Source: Sphingomonas sp. (GTDB lineage: Bacteria; Pseudomonadota; Alphaproteobacteria; Sphingomonadales; Sphingomonadaceae). Taken from it: a DNA stretch of 64,000 bases. The DNA lies in the NCBI GenBank assembly GCA_017849555.1, contig JAFIGU010000003.1, positions 1 through 64,000 on the forward strand. Reading direction: 5' to 3'. Made by a program: the position numbers and the translations under genes. Positions within the stretch are counted from its first letter, which is position 1, and every line of letters begins with the position of its first letter. Of this stretch, positions 62,477-64,000 are shown one piece after another. The notes under the pieces were generated by a model. The model worked only from the letters and a program-made list of their open reading frames with translations, was not told the origin of the DNA and made no database searches.

Positions 62477-63949
62477 CTAACCGATCGCCCGCCGCCGCAT
62501 CCGGATCAGCTTGGGTTCCAGATACGCCATCAGCCCCTCGGTCCCCAATTCACGGCCAAGGCCGCTCAGCTTGGTCCCACCGAACGGTGCCTGGAGATCG
62601 GATGTATCGTTGACGTTCACCCCGACCATTCCGCATTCGAGCGCCTCGGCGATCGCCCAGCCGCGTTCCAGATCCTCGGTGTAGAGATAGGCGGCGAGGC
62701 CGAATTCCAGGCCGTTGGCGATCGCCAGCATCTCCTCGATCGTGTCGAAGGCGCGCATCGCGGCGATCGGGCCGAAGCTTTCGCTCGTCATCGGCAGCGA
62801 ATCGAGCGGCGCCTCATCCACCAAGGTCGGGCGATAGAAGAATCCTTCCTCCAGCCCGTCGAGCCGCGGCCGTTGCCCGCCGGCCAGCAACCGCCCGCCC
62901 TTGGCCAAAGCATCGTCGAGATGCGCCTGCGTCCGCTCGATCACGCTCGCGTTGAGGACCGGGCCGTAAGCCACGCCTTCCTCAAGGCCGTGGCCCAGCA
63001 CGATCGCATCGGTCTGCGCCGCCAACGCGTCGGCGAAGCGGCGGTGGACGTCCCGGTGGACGAGGATGCGATTCACCGCGATGCAGATCTGCCCCATGTT
63101 CGAGAAGGATCGCCGCAGCGCCGCCTTGGCGGCCGCTTCCACATCGGCATCGGGCAGGACGATAAACGGGGCGTGCCCGCCGAGTTCGAGGCTCAGCCGC
63201 TTGAGGTTGCCCGCGGCGCGGCGCGCAATCTCTTGGCCCGCGGCGATCGACGCGGTGGCGGAGATCATCGCTATCCCGGGATGCGCGGCGAGCGCGGCGC
63301 CGGCCTCCGGGCCGCGGCCGGGCAGGTTGGCGAGAACGCCCGGCGGCAATCCGGCTTCGTCGAAGCAGCGGACCACTTCGGCAATCGCGAACGGCGTTTC
63401 GTGCGGCGGCTTGATGATCGCCGGGCAGCCGGCGGCGAGCGCCGGCCCCACCTTCCAGCAATAGAGATCGACCGGATAATTCCACGGCACGATGCCGGCG
63501 ACGATGCCGACCGGGTGATGGCTGACGAGGTTGCGCACCTCGGGCGAGGCGCTCGGTCGGATCGAGCCGCCGACACGCCGCGCCTCCTCGGCGTAATAGT
63601 GAATCACCTCGACGCCGAAGTCGATCTCCTTGCGGCTGTCGCCGACGGGCTTGCCCTGTTCCAGCGTCAGCAGCCGCGCGATCGCATCGGCGCGTTCGGC
63701 GATGCGATCGGCGGCGGCGTGGAGGATTCGCGCGCGCGCGTCCGCGCCGATCGCGGCCCAGTCGCGCTGCGCGGCGCGCGCGGCGTCGACCGCGCGGTCG
63801 ACATCCACTGCGCCGGCCAGCGCGGTGCGCCCGATCGGGCGGCCGGTCGCCGGGTCGACCACCGTGAACCACGCTTCCTTGGCCGGCAGATGCCATTCGC
63901 CGCCGTAGAAAAGCGTCGTTTCCATCTCCATCGCCCCTGCCCCGCTCAT
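62477..63949 (-). CDS. NAD(P)-dependent aldehyde dehydrogenase
   Basis: A 490-aa ALDH-superfamily enzyme, about the usual length. Asn157 (PWNYP), Lys180 (IIKPPHETP), catalytic Glu255 (LELGGHA) and nucleophile Cys289 (GQICIAVNR) are present. The usual FTGS loop is replaced by ISATASIAAG. It resembles succinate-semialdehyde or glycolaldehyde-type dehydrogenases. ATG 63949 overlaps the stop of the upstream gene by 4 bp; ATG 63931 is an alternative. Substrate unknown; the upstream gene is cut off. Confidence 0.88.
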   Translation of the reverse strand: MSGAGAMEMETTLFYGGEWHLPAKEAWFTVVDPATGRPIGRTALAGAVDVDRAVDAARAAQRDWAAIGADARARILHAAADRIAERADAIARLLTLEQGKPVGDSRKEIDFGVEVIHYYAEEARRVGGSIRPSASPEVRNLVSHHPVGIVAGIVPWNYPVDLYCWKVGPALAAGCPAIIKPPHETPFAIAEVVRCFDEAGLPPGVLANLPGRGPEAGAALAAHPGIAMISATASIAAGQEIARRAAGNLKRLSLELGGHAPFIVLPDADVEAAAKAALRRSFSNMGQICIAVNRILVHRDVHRRFADALAAQTDAIVLGHGLEEGVAYGPVLNASVIERTQAHLDDALAKGGRLLAGGQRPRLDGLEEGFFYRPTLVDEAPLDSLPMTSESFGPIAAMRAFDTIEEMLAIANGLEFGLAAYLYTEDLERGWAIAEALECGMVGVNVNDTSDLQAPFGGTKLSGLGRELGTEGLMAYLEPKLIRMRRRAIG

Positions 63950-64000
63950 CGCGCGCTCAGCCGGCGCCACAATTCGGCGTAATTGCGGTCGTTCTGCGCG
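63946..64000 (-). CDS. C-terminal end of an upstream gene, cut by the window edge
   Basis: A frame open to the window end encodes AQNDRNYAELWRRLSAR and stops at TGA (63946-63948). That stop overlaps the aldehyde dehydrogenase ATG as ATGA, as in the other operons here. Too short to identify. Confidence 0.55.
   Translation of the reverse strand, partial: AQNDRNYAELWRRLSAR

Noticed and set aside
1..64000. CRISPR arrays, tRNA or rRNA genes, riboswitches
   Set aside because: No regularly spaced direct repeats, tRNA cloverleaf sequences, rRNA segments or recognisable riboswitch cores were seen by eye.

Overview
The window looks like a chromosomal segment of an alphaproteobacterium of the Sphingomonadaceae (Sphingomonas or a close relative). 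The basis is high G+C, four intact TonB-dependent outer-membrane receptors with the 'DIVVTAQRR/DIVVTGFRQ' plug starts common in sphingomonads, many Tat signals, several LacI-family regulators, and short hairpin repeats of a sphingomonad type. The genus is inferred from gene content; no rRNA marker is present. No tRNA, rRNA or CRISPR array was seen.

Layout. (1) 1-1467: the right end of a Tn3-family transposon has cut off the start of a sensor histidine kinase. (2) 1.6-15.8 kb: a catabolic module of unknown substrate. It has two HisD-like dehydrogenases, an SDR, an HpcH/HpaI aldolase, an amidase, a TonB receptor, a LacI regulator, a two-cupin protein, an alpha/beta hydrolase, a double SnoaL-like protein and an MFS transporter. 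Five copies of one palindrome (ATTGCATTC|GAATGCAAT type) lie in its promoter regions. (3) 16.1-16.5 kb: a fragment of a hydantoinase/oxoprolinase gene. (4) 16.5-25.4 kb: a malonate module with a TonB receptor, MadM/MadL transporter, GntR regulator, malonyl-CoA synthetase, an exported carboxylesterase and malonyl-CoA decarboxylase. (5) 25.5-33.6 kb: a tightly overlapping operon for oxidation of glycosides or sugars, resembling 3-keto-glycoside pathways. It encodes a GMC dehydrogenase with its Tat-exported small subunit and cytochrome c, two xylose-isomerase-like TIM barrels, a Gfo/Idh oxidoreductase and an MFS transporter, with a divergent LacI regulator. (6) 33.6-34.4 kb: a patch of gene debris with a TonB-receptor tail, a 111-bp palindromic element and an esterase tail. 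(7) 34.4-57.5 kb: a uronate/pectin- or xylan-type module. It has a TonB receptor, esterase, GH43, a second carboxylesterase, KdgK, KduD, KduI, UxaC, a LacI regulator, UxaA, a UxuB-type reductase, a FAH-fold hydratase, a hexuronate-type MFS transporter, a 1255-aa LamG protein, a short DUF885 protein and a cupin. Five copies of a second palindrome (TGACACCGGTTTCC type) sit at its promoters. (8) 57.5-62.1 kb: a heme/iron module with a Fur box, heme-type TonB receptor, DUF6607 protein, a small unknown protein and ferredoxin-NADP reductase. (9) 62.5-64 kb: an aldehyde dehydrogenase and the tail of an upstream gene.

Taken together this is a scavenging region for plant-derived carbon. Each block appears to have its own regulator and, in most cases, its own outer-membrane receptor. 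The block around 2-16 kb and the 1255-aa protein are the parts least explained by known pathways.
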